The notes under the pieces are model-generated. The model did not search any database and was not told the DNA's origin. It saw only the letters and a program-made list of their open reading frames with translations. Below, piece after piece: positions 44,792-53,617 of a stretch of 64,000 bases of DNA. How positions within the stretch are numbered: position 1 is the first letter of the stretch; each line of letters opens with the position of its first letter. This stretch comes from Martinezella dioscoreae (GTDB lineage Bacteria > Pseudomonadota > Alphaproteobacteria > Rhizobiales > Rhizobiaceae), in NCBI RefSeq assembly GCF_009176305.1, contig NZ_BLAJ01000016.1:1-64000 (forward strand), given 5' to 3'. Made by a program: the position numbers and the translations under genes.

Positions 44792-47776
44792 ATGGCAAGG
44801 CAAGAAGCCAACGAGCAATTTCAGATCACCTCGTTCCTGGATGGCGCCAATGCTGCCTATATCGAGCAGCTCTACGCGCGCTACGAGGACAATCCTTCAT
44901 CGGTCTCCGACGAGTGGCGGTCGTTCTTCAAGGCGCTCGAGGATAGTCCCGACGATGTGAAGAAGGCGGCCAAGGGCGCTTCCTGGCAGCGCAAGAACTG
45001 GCCGATCCCGGCAAAGGGCGATCTCGTCTCCGCGCTCGATGGCGACTGGGGCGTTGTCGAAAAGGTCATCGAAACCAAGCTGAAGGCCAAGGCCGAAACC
45101 GCCGGAGCGCCGGCGAGCGCGACCGACGTCCTGCAGGCGACGCGCGATTCCGTCCGCGCCATCATGATGATCCGCGCCTATCGCATGCGCGGTCATCTGC
45201 ATGCCAAGCTCGATCCGCTCGGCATTGCGGCCCCGGTCGAAGACTACAAGGAACTGTCGCCGGAAGCTTACGGCTTCACCGAGGCCGACCTCGACCGTAA
45301 GATCTTCATCGACAACGTGCTCGGCCTCGAATTCGCGACCATTCGCGAGATGATCGAGATCCTTGAGCGCACCTACTGCTCCACCCTCGGCGTCGAATTC
45401 ATGCACATCTCCAATCCGGAGGAAAAGGCCTGGATTCAGGAGCGCATCGAAGGTCCGGACAAGGGCATCGCCTTCAATCCCGAGCGCAAGAAGGCCATCC
45501 TTCAGAAGATTATCGAAGCCGAGGGCTATGAGCAGTTCCTCGACGTCAAATTCAAGGGTACCAAGCGCTTCGGCCTCGACGGCGGTGAGTCGCTGATCCC
45601 GGCGCTCGAACAGATCCTCAAGAGCGGCAGCCAGCTCGGTCTTCGCGAAGCCGTGTTCGGCATGGCCCATCGCGGCCGTTTGAACGTGCTCTCCCAGGTC
45701 ATGGGCAAGCCGCATCGCGCCATCTTCCACGAGTTCAAGGGCGGCTCCTACGCGCCGGACGAAGTCGAAGGCTCGGGTGACGTGAAGTACCATCTCGGGG
45801 CCTCCTCGGACCGTGATTTCGACGGCGCCAAGGTGCACGTGTCGCTGACGGCAAACCCGTCGCACCTCGAAATCGTCAATCCCGTGGTCATGGGCAAGGC
45901 CCGCGCCAAGCAGGATATGGGCGCCACCCAATGGGACGGCGATATCATCCCGCTGTCCGAGCGCGCCAAGGTCGTGCCGCTGCTCATCCATGGTGACGCG
46001 GCTTTCGCCGGCCAGGGCGTCGTTGCCGAAATCCTCGGTCTCTCCGGTCTGCGCGGCCACCGCGTTGCCGGCACGATGCACGTCATCATCAACAACCAGA
46101 TCGGTTTCACCACCAATCCGGCCTTCTCGCGCTCATCGCCCTATCCGTCCGACGTCGCCAAGATGATCGAGGCACCGATCTTCCACGTCAACGGCGACGA
46201 CCCGGAAGCGGTTGTTTATGCCGCCAAGATCGCGACCGAATTCCGCATGAAGTTCCACAAGCCGGTCGTGGTCGACCTGTTCTGCTACCGCCGTTACGGC
46301 CACAATGAAGGCGATGAGCCGTCCTTCACGCAGCCGAACATGTACAAGGTCATCCGCGCCCACAAGACGGTACTGCAGATCTATTCGCAGCGGCTGATCA
46401 GCGAAGGCGTGCTGACCGAAGGCGAAGTCGAGAAGATGAAGGCCGACTGGCGCGCCCATCTCGAGCAGGAGTTCGAGGCCGGCCAGTCCTACAAGCCGAA
46501 CAAGGCCGACTGGCTCGATGGCGAGTGGTCCGGCCTGCACACGGCCGACAATGCCGACGAGCAGCGCCGCGGCAAGACCGCCGTGCCGATGAAGTCGCTG
46601 AAGGAAATCGGCCGCAAGCTGTCGGAAATCCCGGCCGGCTTCCATGCGCACCGCACCATCCAGCGCTTCATGGAAAACCGCGCTAACATGGTGCAGACCG
46701 GCGAGGGCATCGATTGGGCGATGGCGGAGGCTCTGGCCTTCGGTTCTCTCGTCGTCGAAGGCCACAAGATCCGCCTGTCCGGTCAGGACTGCGAACGCGG
46801 CACCTTCTCGCAGCGCCACTCGGTTCTCTACGATCAGGAGACCGAAGAGCGCTACATTCCGCTCGCCAATCTCTCGCCGACCCAGGCCCGCTACGAAGTC
46901 ATCAACTCGATGCTCTCGGAAGAGGCGGTTCTCGGCTTCGAATACGGCTACTCGCTTGCCCGTCCGAACGCGCTGACCCTCTGGGAAGCCCAGTTCGGCG
47001 ACTTCGCCAATGGTGCGCAGGTCGTGTTCGACCAGTTCATCTCGTCGGGTGAACGCAAGTGGCTGCGCATGTCGGGTCTGGTCTGCCTGCTGCCGCATGG
47101 CTATGAAGGCCAGGGTCCGGAACACTCCTCGGCTCGCCTGGAACGCTATCTGCAGCTCTGCGCCGAAGACAACATGCAGGTCGCCAACGTCACAACGCCG
47201 GCGAACTACTTCCACATTCTGCGCCGTCAGCTGAAGCGCGACTTCCGCAAGCCGCTGATCCTGATGACGCCGAAGTCGCTGCTGCGCCACAAGCGCGCCG
47301 TATCGACCCTTGCGGAGATGGCCGGCGAAAGCTCCTTCCATCGCCTGCTCTGGGATGATGCGGAGCTGATCAAGGACAGCCCGATCAAGCTGCAGAAGGA
47401 CAACAAGATCCGTCGCGTCGTCATCTGCTCGGGCAAGGTCTATTACGATCTGCTGGAAGAGCGTGAGAAGCGCGGCATCGACGATATCTACCTGCTGCGC
47501 ATCGAACAGCTCTATCCGTTCCCGGCCAAGGCGCTCATCAACGAGCTCAGCCGCTTCCGCAATGCGGAAATGGTCTGGTGCCAGGAAGAGCCGAAGAACA
47601 TGGGCGCATGGTCCTTCATCGATCCGTATCTGGAATGGGTGCTTGCCCATATCGATGCGAAGTACCAGCGCGTTCGCTACACCGGCCGTCCGGCCGCCGC
47701 CTCTCCGGCGACGGGCCTGATGTCCAAGCATCTGTCGCAGCTTGCGGCGTTCCTTGAGGACGCGCTTGGCGGTTGA
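44792..47776 (+). CDS. sucA: 2-oxoglutarate dehydrogenase E1 component
   Basis: 994-aa thiamine-diphosphate enzyme. It decarboxylates 2-oxoglutarate and passes succinyl to the lipoyl group of SucB. N-terminal FLDGANAAYIEQLYARYEDNPSSV is the E2-binding segment. GMAHRGRLNVL, HGDAAFAGQG (ThDP site), ADNMQVANVTTPANYFH and the C-terminal CQEEPKNMGAW follow at full length. The ATG at 44792 (MARQEANEQFQI) is the usual rhizobial start; a longer frame from 44699 is unlikely. Confidence 0.98.
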   Translation: MARQEANEQFQITSFLDGANAAYIEQLYARYEDNPSSVSDEWRSFFKALEDSPDDVKKAAKGASWQRKNWPIPAKGDLVSALDGDWGVVEKVIETKLKAKAETAGAPASATDVLQATRDSVRAIMMIRAYRMRGHLHAKLDPLGIAAPVEDYKELSPEAYGFTEADLDRKIFIDNVLGLEFATIREMIEILERTYCSTLGVEFMHISNPEEKAWIQERIEGPDKGIAFNPERKKAILQKIIEAEGYEQFLDVKFKGTKRFGLDGGESLIPALEQILKSGSQLGLREAVFGMAHRGRLNVLSQVMGKPHRAIFHEFKGGSYAPDEVEGSGDVKYHLGASSDRDFDGAKVHVSLTANPSHLEIVNPVVMGKARAKQDMGATQWDGDIIPLSERAKVVPLLIHGDAAFAGQGVVAEILGLSGLRGHRVAGTMHVIINNQIGFTTNPAFSRSSPYPSDVAKMIEAPIFHVNGDDPEAVVYAAKIATEFRMKFHKPVVVDLFCYRRYGHNEGDEPSFTQPNMYKVIRAHKTVLQIYSQRLISEGVLTEGEVEKMKADWRAHLEQEFEAGQSYKPNKADWLDGEWSGLHTADNADEQRRGKTAVPMKSLKEIGRKLSEIPAGFHAHRTIQRFMENRANMVQTGEGIDWAMAEALAFGSLVVEGHKIRLSGQDCERGTFSQRHSVLYDQETEERYIPLANLSPTQARYEVINSMLSEEAVLGFEYGYSLARPNALTLWEAQFGDFANGAQVVFDQFISSGERKWLRMSGLVCLLPHGYEGQGPEHSSARLERYLQLCAEDNMQVANVTTPANYFHILRRQLKRDFRKPLILMTPKSLLRHKRAVSTLAEMAGESSFHRLLWDDAELIKDSPIKLQKDNKIRRVVICSGKVYYDLLEEREKRGIDDIYLLRIEQLYPFPAKALINELSRFRNAEMVWCQEEPKNMGAWSFIDPYLEWVLAHIDAKYQRVRYTGRPAAASPATGLMSKHLSQLAAFLEDALGG

Positions 47777-47787
47777 GGGGTTGCGCG

Positions 47788-48114
47788 ATGGCCTATTTTC
47801 ATCTGAAACTTGTGCCGCCGCGCCCCAGCTTCCCGCATGACGCCACGGAGGAGGAGATGGCCGCCATGCAGCAACACGCCGCCTATTGGCGAGAACATGC
47901 GAATGCCGGGACGGCAATTGTCGTCGGCCCGGTCTTCGCGGCCGATGGTGCTTTCGGCGTGGCTGTCGTCGACGTCGAGAATGCCGATGCGGCCAAGTCG
48001 CTTGGCGATGCCGATCCCGTCCTACTCGCCGGGCTCGGTTTCCGTATCGAAATCTCGCCGATGCCCTCACTCATTCTCCGGTCCTCTGTCGCCGGAATTC
48101 CATCCAACTCATAA
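47788..48114 (+). CDS. YciI-like protein between sucA and sucB
   Basis: 108-aa protein with a YciI-like ferredoxin fold: AYFHLKLVPPRPSF at the start, HAAYWREHANAG, VVGPVFAADGAFGVAVVDVENADAAKSL and DADPVLLAGLGFRIEISPM. It starts 11 nt after the sucA stop with GAGGGG upstream, and sucB follows after 24 nt, so it is part of the operon. Function unknown. It is the second YciI-type gene in the window. Confidence 0.82.
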   Translation: MAYFHLKLVPPRPSFPHDATEEEMAAMQQHAAYWREHANAGTAIVVGPVFAADGAFGVAVVDVENADAAKSLGDADPVLLAGLGFRIEISPMPSLILRSSVAGIPSNS

Positions 48115-48138
48115 AGACGAAAAATCAGGATTTGAACA

Positions 48139-49374
48139 ATGGCCACTGAAATCCGCGTTCCTACCCTCGGCGAATCCGTCAGCGAAGCGACCGTCGGTAC
48201 CTGGTTCAAGAAGGTCGGCGATGCCATCAAGGCCGATGAGCCGCTTCTCGAACTTGAAACCGACAAGGTGACGATCGAAGTTCCGGCGCCTGCTGCCGGC
48301 ACGCTTTCCGAAATCGTTGCCCAGGCCGGCGAAACCGTGGGTCTCGGTGCGCTGCTCGGCCAGATCTCCGCCGGCAACGGCGCTGCTGCCGCTCCGGCAC
48401 AGGCTGCCGCTGCTGCTGCTCCGGCACCCGCCGCCGCTGCACCGGTTGCCGCTCCCGCCGTTTCCGCTCCGGCTTCCTCCATGCCGCCGGCGCCTGCTGC
48501 CGGCAAGCTGCTTGCCGAACACAACCTTTCCGCCGATCAGGTCGAAGGCAGCGGCAAGCGCGGCCAGGTCCTGAAGGGTGACGTGATCGCTGCCGTTGCC
48601 AAGGCTGCATCGGCTCCCGCCGCCGCACCGGCAGCACCTGTTGCCGCCCGCGCGCCGACCGCTGTCGAGGACGTCAACCGCGAAGAGCGCGTGAAGATGA
48701 CGCGCCTGCGTCAGACGATCGCCAAGCGCCTCAAGGATGCGCAGAATACCGCTGCCATGCTTACCACCTACAACGAGGTGGACATGAAGGCCGTCATGGA
48801 CCTGCGCAACAAGTACAAGGACATCTTCGAGAAGAAGCATGGCGTGAAGCTCGGCTTCATGGGCTTCTTCACCAAGGCCGTCACGCATGCGCTGAAGGAA
48901 CTGCCTGCTGTCAACGCCGAGATCGACGGCACCGACATCATCTACAAGAACTACTGCCACGTCGGCATGGCCGTCGGCACCGACAAGGGTCTTGTCGTTC
49001 CCGTCATCCGCGATGCAGATCAGATGTCGATCGCGGAAGTCGAGAAGGAGCTTGGCCGTCTGGCGAAGGCCGCTCGCGATGGTACGCTGGCGATGGCCGA
49101 CATGCAGGGCGGCACCTTCACCATTACCAATGGCGGCGTCTATGGTTCGCTGATGTCATCGCCGATCCTCAATGCGCCGCAGTCGGGCATTCTCGGCATG
49201 CACAAGATCCAGGAGCGTCCGGTCGCCATCGGCGGCCAGGTCGTCATCCGTCCGATGATGTATCTGGCGCTCTCCTACGATCACCGCATCGTCGACGGCA
49301 AGGAAGCGGTTACCTTCCTCGTACGCGTCAAGGAAAGCCTGGAAGATCCGGAACGTCTCGTTCTCGATCTCTAA
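48139..49374 (+). CDS. sucB: Dihydrolipoyllysine succinyltransferase (E2 of 2-oxoglutarate dehydrogenase)
   Basis: 411-aa enzyme core. The lipoyl domain carries the attachment lysine in ETDKVTIEVP (Lys43). An Ala/Pro linker (residues about 80-118) leads to the E1/E3-binding domain (KLLAEHNLSADQVEGSGKRG) and a second linker. The catalytic acyltransferase domain ends in YDHRIVDGKEA (His382, Asp386). A single lipoyl domain is usual for succinyltransferases. Confidence 0.98.
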   Translation: MATEIRVPTLGESVSEATVGTWFKKVGDAIKADEPLLELETDKVTIEVPAPAAGTLSEIVAQAGETVGLGALLGQISAGNGAAAAPAQAAAAAAPAPAAAAPVAAPAVSAPASSMPPAPAAGKLLAEHNLSADQVEGSGKRGQVLKGDVIAAVAKAASAPAAAPAAPVAARAPTAVEDVNREERVKMTRLRQTIAKRLKDAQNTAAMLTTYNEVDMKAVMDLRNKYKDIFEKKHGVKLGFMGFFTKAVTHALKELPAVNAEIDGTDIIYKNYCHVGMAVGTDKGLVVPVIRDADQMSIAEVEKELGRLAKAARDGTLAMADMQGGTFTITNGGVYGSLMSSPILNAPQSGILGMHKIQERPVAIGGQVVIRPMMYLALSYDHRIVDGKEAVTFLVRVKESLEDPERLVLDL

Positions 49375-49389
49375 GGGGAGCGTTGGATC

Positions 49390-50139
49390 ATGTCGACATG
49401 GCCCATGCGGACGCTGCGCGGATTGCTATGCGCCGTCGCCGCATGGGTGCCATCCTCCGCCGGCGCGGCGGAGTTCGACATTTCCAAGCTCAGCAGCAAT
49501 CTCGATCTGGCGTCGCTTGGCGACGCCGATCTTGCCGCCCGCTCGATCAACATACTGCGCATCGGCAAGGTGGAACTGACCTCCGGGCGCATCGTCGCCA
49601 GCGACCCGCTCGTCGGGCCTGACCGAGCGGCATTTACCCGCACTGTTTCTCCCGGCGATTATCCCGTTACCTTGTATCAAGCCTTCGGCCGTATCGCTGC
49701 CGCCAGCATGCGTTTTGCCGAGGGCAAGCCGGTGCGCTGGGAATTGGCGGTGGTCCCCGGTCAGGATATCAATTCGCTGAAGAATGATGAGTTCTTCGGT
49801 TATCCCGTCGATGCCGGCTTCGGTTGCTACATGGATGCCGAGACTTATGCGCTGATCCAGGAGCGCGAAAAGCAGGTCCAGGAAGAGAAGGCGTCCTCGG
49901 ATATCAACTACTATGATGACGTTCTGGCGTCCGAGCTGCAGCCGAATAACGACGACTATGCCCTGCATCGGCCCGTATCGGGCAAACGCGGGAATGTCGC
50001 CGTTTTTTCGAGCGGCTGGGGTGATGGCTTCTATCCGGTGTTCTGGGGGCTGGATGCCGCTGGCAGGCCGCTGGTTCTGTTCACCGATTTCGGCGTCATG
50101 GAAAATGCCGACGGCCGGCGCGAGCCGGGAGGGCAATGA
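49390..50139 (+). CDS. Exported DUF4241-like protein
   Basis: 249-aa protein with a signal peptide (residues about 1-26, ending AGAA). The rest resembles DUF4241: VELTSGRIVASDPLV, SPGDYPVTLYQAF, the Glu-rich DAETYALIQEREKQVQEEKAS helix, and the late GWGDGFYPVFWGLDAAGRPLVLFTDFGV motif. Periplasmic location is expected; function of the family is unknown. AAGGGGAG lies upstream of the ATG. It ends ATGA-overlapped with the next gene, so the two are coupled. Confidence 0.8.
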   Translation: MSTWPMRTLRGLLCAVAAWVPSSAGAAEFDISKLSSNLDLASLGDADLAARSINILRIGKVELTSGRIVASDPLVGPDRAAFTRTVSPGDYPVTLYQAFGRIAAASMRFAEGKPVRWELAVVPGQDINSLKNDEFFGYPVDAGFGCYMDAETYALIQEREKQVQEEKASSDINYYDDVLASELQPNNDDYALHRPVSGKRGNVAVFSSGWGDGFYPVFWGLDAAGRPLVLFTDFGVMENADGRREPGGQ

Positions 50140-50663
50140 TGATGCCGATCGCAACCACGATGAACCGACTGGCCTCGATGCCTTGGATAATGCTGGCCTG
50201 CGCGGTCAATCCCGTGCCTGCCTATGCGGAAGAATGCGTGCAGGAAAAGGCTGTCTATGTCGATATGGACAATGCCTATGAGCTGCGCTTCGAGCCCATG
50301 GGCTCGGAATCATCCGTCAGCAACAGATTCAAGCTCGCAGTGCGCAACACCAATATCGTGGCCGATGGGATCGTGATGCGCACAGACGACCATCTGCGCG
50401 CCGATGGGCGGATCATGTTCGAATGTCCTGAAGGGGATGTAACGGGAGCCGACCTCAGGGCCTGCACCGTGTGGCAGGGCATGGTCTATGCCTCGGATCT
50501 GAAAGGCCATATCCGCGCATTGCCGGGAGAAGGCGAGAGCGCGGCGGATCGGCTGTTCCTGCCGGCGCTCGGCCCCTCGATCCAGAAGTCGTCCCTCTGG
50601 GGCAAGGGTAAGGCAACTATCGCGCCGTGGGATGTCCTTAGTCTGAAAGGATGCAATCAATGA
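50136..50663 (+). CDS. Hypothetical exported protein coupled to the DUF4241-like gene
   Basis: 175-aa protein with a signal peptide (three tandem ATG codons at the start, cleavage near AYA, residue 31) and no recognised domain. The mature part is mixed beta-like with cysteines near 34, 97, 110 and 173 that could form disulfides. GGGAGGG precedes the start, inside the end of the previous gene. Its stop overlaps the start of an SDR gene as ATGA at 50660-50663. Function unknown. Confidence 0.75.
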   Translation: MMMPIATTMNRLASMPWIMLACAVNPVPAYAEECVQEKAVYVDMDNAYELRFEPMGSESSVSNRFKLAVRNTNIVADGIVMRTDDHLRADGRIMFECPEGDVTGADLRACTVWQGMVYASDLKGHIRALPGEGESAADRLFLPALGPSIQKSSLWGKGKATIAPWDVLSLKGCNQ

Positions 50664-51415
50664 CCGACGATGCACCTGTTCTTCTCGTGACCGGCGGCAG
50701 CCGCGGCATCGGTGCCGCGGTTTGTCTGGCAGCCGCTCAGCATGGCTGGGCCGTTGCGGTCAATTATGCATCCAACAAGGATGCGGCCGAGGCTGTGGTG
50801 GGGACGATCGTTGACGCCGGCGGCCAGGCGACCGCAGTTGCCGGCGATGTCGGCAAGCCCGAGGATATCAAAGCCATCTTCGCCAAGGTCGACGCGCATT
50901 TCGGCCGCATCGACGGGCTCGTCAACAATGCCGGCATCGTCGATGTCATCCAGCGCCTGGATGAAATGACGCCGGAGCGGATCGACCGCATGTTTCGCAT
51001 CAATGTCACCGGTTCGATGCTGGCGGCGGCCGAAGCCGTGCGCCGCATGTCGACCCGGCATGGCGGCAAGGGCGGAGTGATCGTCAACGTCTCCTCCATG
51101 GCGGCGACGCTTGGCGGTGGCGGGCAATATGTCGACTATGCCGCTTCCAAGGGCGCGATCGATACGTTCACTGTCGGGCTTGCACGCGAGGTGGCGGCGG
51201 AAGGCATTCGGGTGAATGCGGTGCGGCCCGGCATCATCGATACCGATATCCACGCGGCCGCCGGACTGCCGGATCGGGCGCGCGATATCGCGCCGCAATT
51301 GCCGATGAAGCGCTCGGGAACGGCTGATGAGGTCGCGGATGCCATCCTCTACCTGCTGAGCCCGCATGCATCCTATATAACCGGTGCCGTGCTCGACGTG
51401 AGCGGCGGTCGCTGA
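50660..51415 (+). CDS. Short-chain dehydrogenase/reductase (SDR)
   Basis: 251-aa classical SDR. TGGSRGIG at residues 11-18, NNAGIVD near 91, the serine in VNVSSMAA and catalytic YAASKGA (Tyr near 158) are intact, and a C-terminal GAVLDVSGG closes the fold. It resembles glucose 1-dehydrogenase and 3-oxoacyl-ACP reductase-like members; substrate unknown. It is coupled by a 4-nt overlap to the exported protein gene before it. Confidence 0.9.
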   Translation: MTDDAPVLLVTGGSRGIGAAVCLAAAQHGWAVAVNYASNKDAAEAVVGTIVDAGGQATAVAGDVGKPEDIKAIFAKVDAHFGRIDGLVNNAGIVDVIQRLDEMTPERIDRMFRINVTGSMLAAAEAVRRMSTRHGGKGGVIVNVSSMAATLGGGGQYVDYAASKGAIDTFTVGLAREVAAEGIRVNAVRPGIIDTDIHAAAGLPDRARDIAPQLPMKRSGTADEVADAILYLLSPHASYITGAVLDVSGGR

Positions 51416-51432
51416 TCGGAAAGGGACGATAG

Positions 51433-52071
51433 ATGCCATATATTCTCGAATTCCTCGGCCTGATGGCGGTGTTCTCGATCTTCATCGTTATTCCGGGCGC
51501 CGATTTTGCCGTGATCCTGCGCCAGAGCATCGTGCATGGCCGCCGCGCGGCCATGATGACGGGCCTTGGCATGGGCTTCTCGCTGCTCTTCCACATCAGC
51601 TACACCATTCTCGGCCTGGGCCTGATCGTGTCGCAGTCGCTAATGCTGTTCAGCCTGATCAAATGGGCAGGCGTGGCCTATCTCGTCTATCTCGGCTTCA
51701 AGTCCTTCCGCCAATCCGGCTTTCAGGTGAAGGATGTCGAGATCACCGAGGAAGATTGCAAGCCGGTTTCCGTCTGGCGCTGCCTGGCCACGGGCTTCAT
51801 CACCAATGCGTTGAACCCGAAGCCGGTGCTGTTCTTCCTGTCGCTGTTTTCGACGCTCGTCCATCACGATACGCCGGCGCTCATCCAGTTCAGCTACGGC
51901 ATCGGCATGGCGGCAGCGCTCGTTGCCTGGTTTGCCGGCGTTTCCACCTTCTTCACCGTCAAGCCGGTGCGCGATCGTTTCATCGCCTCAGGCAAATGGT
52001 TCAACCGCATCACCGGAGCGGCGCTTGTCGGCTTCGGCATCCGCCTCGCCTTGGCACGGGCGACTGACTAA
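51433..52071 (+). CDS. LysE family exporter, third copy
   Basis: 212-aa inner-membrane exporter. The signature VIPGADFAVILRQSIVHGRR near residues 18-37, GVAYLVYLGFKSFR, and NALNPKPVLFF near residue 126 are clear; six helices are predicted. GAAAGGGA lies a few nt before the ATG. It follows an SDR gene by 17 nt, so the sucB-to-lpdA insert is probably one transcript. Substrate not predictable. Confidence 0.9.
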   Translation: MPYILEFLGLMAVFSIFIVIPGADFAVILRQSIVHGRRAAMMTGLGMGFSLLFHISYTILGLGLIVSQSLMLFSLIKWAGVAYLVYLGFKSFRQSGFQVKDVEITEEDCKPVSVWRCLATGFITNALNPKPVLFFLSLFSTLVHHDTPALIQFSYGIGMAAALVAWFAGVSTFFTVKPVRDRFIASGKWFNRITGAALVGFGIRLALARATD

Positions 52072-52098
52072 CAAAGATACAAACAAGGAAATTAAAAC

Positions 52099-53505
52099 AT
52101 GTCCTACGATGTGATCATTATCGGAACCGGCCCCGGCGGCTATGTCTGCGCAGTCAAGGCAGCGCAGCTCGGCCTGAAGGTCGCGGTCGTCGAAAAGCGC
52201 GCGACCTATGGCGGCACCTGCCTCAATGTCGGCTGCATCCCGTCCAAGGCGCTGCTGCACGCTTCCGAAGTGTTCCATCATGCCGGCCATGGCATGGATA
52301 CCCTCGGCGTCGAAGTCGCCGCTCCGAAGCTCAATCTTGAAAAGATGCTGGCGCACAAGGATGCAACGGTTAAGTCGAACGTCGACGGCGTCGCCTTCCT
52401 CTTCAAGAAGAACAAGATCGATGCCTTCCAGGGCACCGGCAAGATCGTTTCGGCCGGCAAGGTTTCCGTCACGGCCGAAGACGGCAAGGTGACCGAGATC
52501 GAAGGCAAGAATATCGTCATCGCCACCGGCTCCGACGTTGCCGGCATTCCGGGCGTTCCGCTTGAGATCGACGAGAAGGTCATCATCTCCTCGACCGGTG
52601 GCATCGCGCTCGACAAGGTGCCGGGCAAGATGATCGTGGTCGGCGGCGGCGTCATCGGCCTCGAGCTCGGCTCGGTCTGGTCGCGCCTCGGCGCCAAGGT
52701 CACCGTCGTCGAATATCTCGACACCATCCTCGGCGGCATGGACGGCGAAGTCTCCAAGCAGTTCCAGCGCATGCTTGCCAAGCAGGGTCTTGAGTTCCAT
52801 CTCGGCGCCAAGGTCGTCGGCGTGGAAAAAACCGGCAATGGCGCGAAGGTCACCTTCGAGCCGGTCAAGGGCGGCGACAAGGTCGTGCTCGATGCCGATG
52901 TCGTTCTCGTCGCCACCGGCCGCAAGCCCTACACGGCAGGCCTCGGCCTCGAAGAAGCAGGCGTGGCGCTCGATAATCGCGGCCGCGTCGAGATCGACGG
53001 TCACTTCAAGACCAACGTCGCCGGCATCTATGCTATCGGCGACGTCGTAAAGGGTCCGATGCTCGCCCACAAGGCGGAAGATGAGGGCGTGGCGCTTGCG
53101 GAAATCCTCGCTGGCCAGGCCGGCCATGTGAACTACGACGTCATCCCGAGCGTCGTCTATACGCAGCCGGAAGTCGCCTCCGTCGGCAAGACCGAGGAAG
53201 AGCTGAAGGCTGCAGGCATCGCCTACAAGGTCGGCAAGTTCCCGTTCTCCGCCAACGGCCGCGCCCGCGCCATGCTGGCGACGGACGGTTTCGTCAAGAT
53301 CCTCGCCGACAAGGAAACCGATCGCGTGCTCGGCGGCCATATCGTCGGCTTCGGCGCCGGCGAGATGATCCACGAGATCGCCGTGCTGATGGAATTCGGC
53401 GGCTCGTCGGAGGATCTCGGCCGCACCTGCCACGCGCATCCCACAATGTCGGAAGCTGTCAAGGAAGCCGCGCTCGCGACCTTCTTCAAGCCGATCCATA
53501 TGTAA
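52099..53505 (+). CDS. lpdA: Dihydrolipoyl dehydrogenase (E3)
   Basis: 468-aa flavoprotein regenerating oxidised lipoamide for 2-oxoglutarate dehydrogenase. The FAD motif GTGPGGYVCA (residues 9-18), redox disulfide CLNVGC (Cys41/Cys46), NAD motif VGGGVIGLELGS and the C-terminal HAHPTMSE (His447/Glu452) are present. An RBS (ACAAGGA) is upstream. It completes the sucAB enzyme complex but is separated from sucB by four extra genes. Two hairpins follow. Confidence 0.97.
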   Translation: MSYDVIIIGTGPGGYVCAVKAAQLGLKVAVVEKRATYGGTCLNVGCIPSKALLHASEVFHHAGHGMDTLGVEVAAPKLNLEKMLAHKDATVKSNVDGVAFLFKKNKIDAFQGTGKIVSAGKVSVTAEDGKVTEIEGKNIVIATGSDVAGIPGVPLEIDEKVIISSTGGIALDKVPGKMIVVGGGVIGLELGSVWSRLGAKVTVVEYLDTILGGMDGEVSKQFQRMLAKQGLEFHLGAKVVGVEKTGNGAKVTFEPVKGGDKVVLDADVVLVATGRKPYTAGLGLEEAGVALDNRGRVEIDGHFKTNVAGIYAIGDVVKGPMLAHKAEDEGVALAEILAGQAGHVNYDVIPSVVYTQPEVASVGKTEEELKAAGIAYKVGKFPFSANGRARAMLATDGFVKILADKETDRVLGGHIVGFGAGEMIHEIAVLMEFGGSSEDLGRTCHAHPTMSEAVKEAALATFFKPIHM

Positions 53506-53515
53506 GATTGGACCG

Positions 53516-53538
53516 TCCCGGCGTGACAAGCGCCGGGA
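53516..53538 (+). terminator. Hairpin after lpdA
   Basis: An 8-bp perfect stem TCCCGGCG/CGCCGGGA with a 7-nt loop lies 10 nt after the lpdA stop. There is no T-run, so it may terminate only weakly on its own. Confidence 0.5.
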
Positions 53539-53553
53539 TTGCAATGCTTGCCT

Positions 53554-53591
53554 GATGATGCGATGTACGGGCTCCCGTGCATCGCATCATC
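53554..53591 (+). terminator. Long hairpin between lpdA and the M16 peptidase gene
   Basis: Two 18-nt arms, 53554-53571 and 53574-53591, are complementary at all but one position (a G-T pair), giving a 17-bp stem with a four-base loop. It lies 48 nt after lpdA and ends 26 nt before the M16 start. No T-run follows. It could protect the 3' end of the lpdA message, or shape the leader of the peptidase gene. Confidence 0.6.
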
Positions 53592-53617
53592 CAAACGTTC
53601 TCACCAACAAAGCAAGC

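Noticed and set aside
46133..48070. 645-codon frame opposite sucA
   Set aside because: Shadow of the 2-oxoglutarate dehydrogenase gene; no signature and no RBS.
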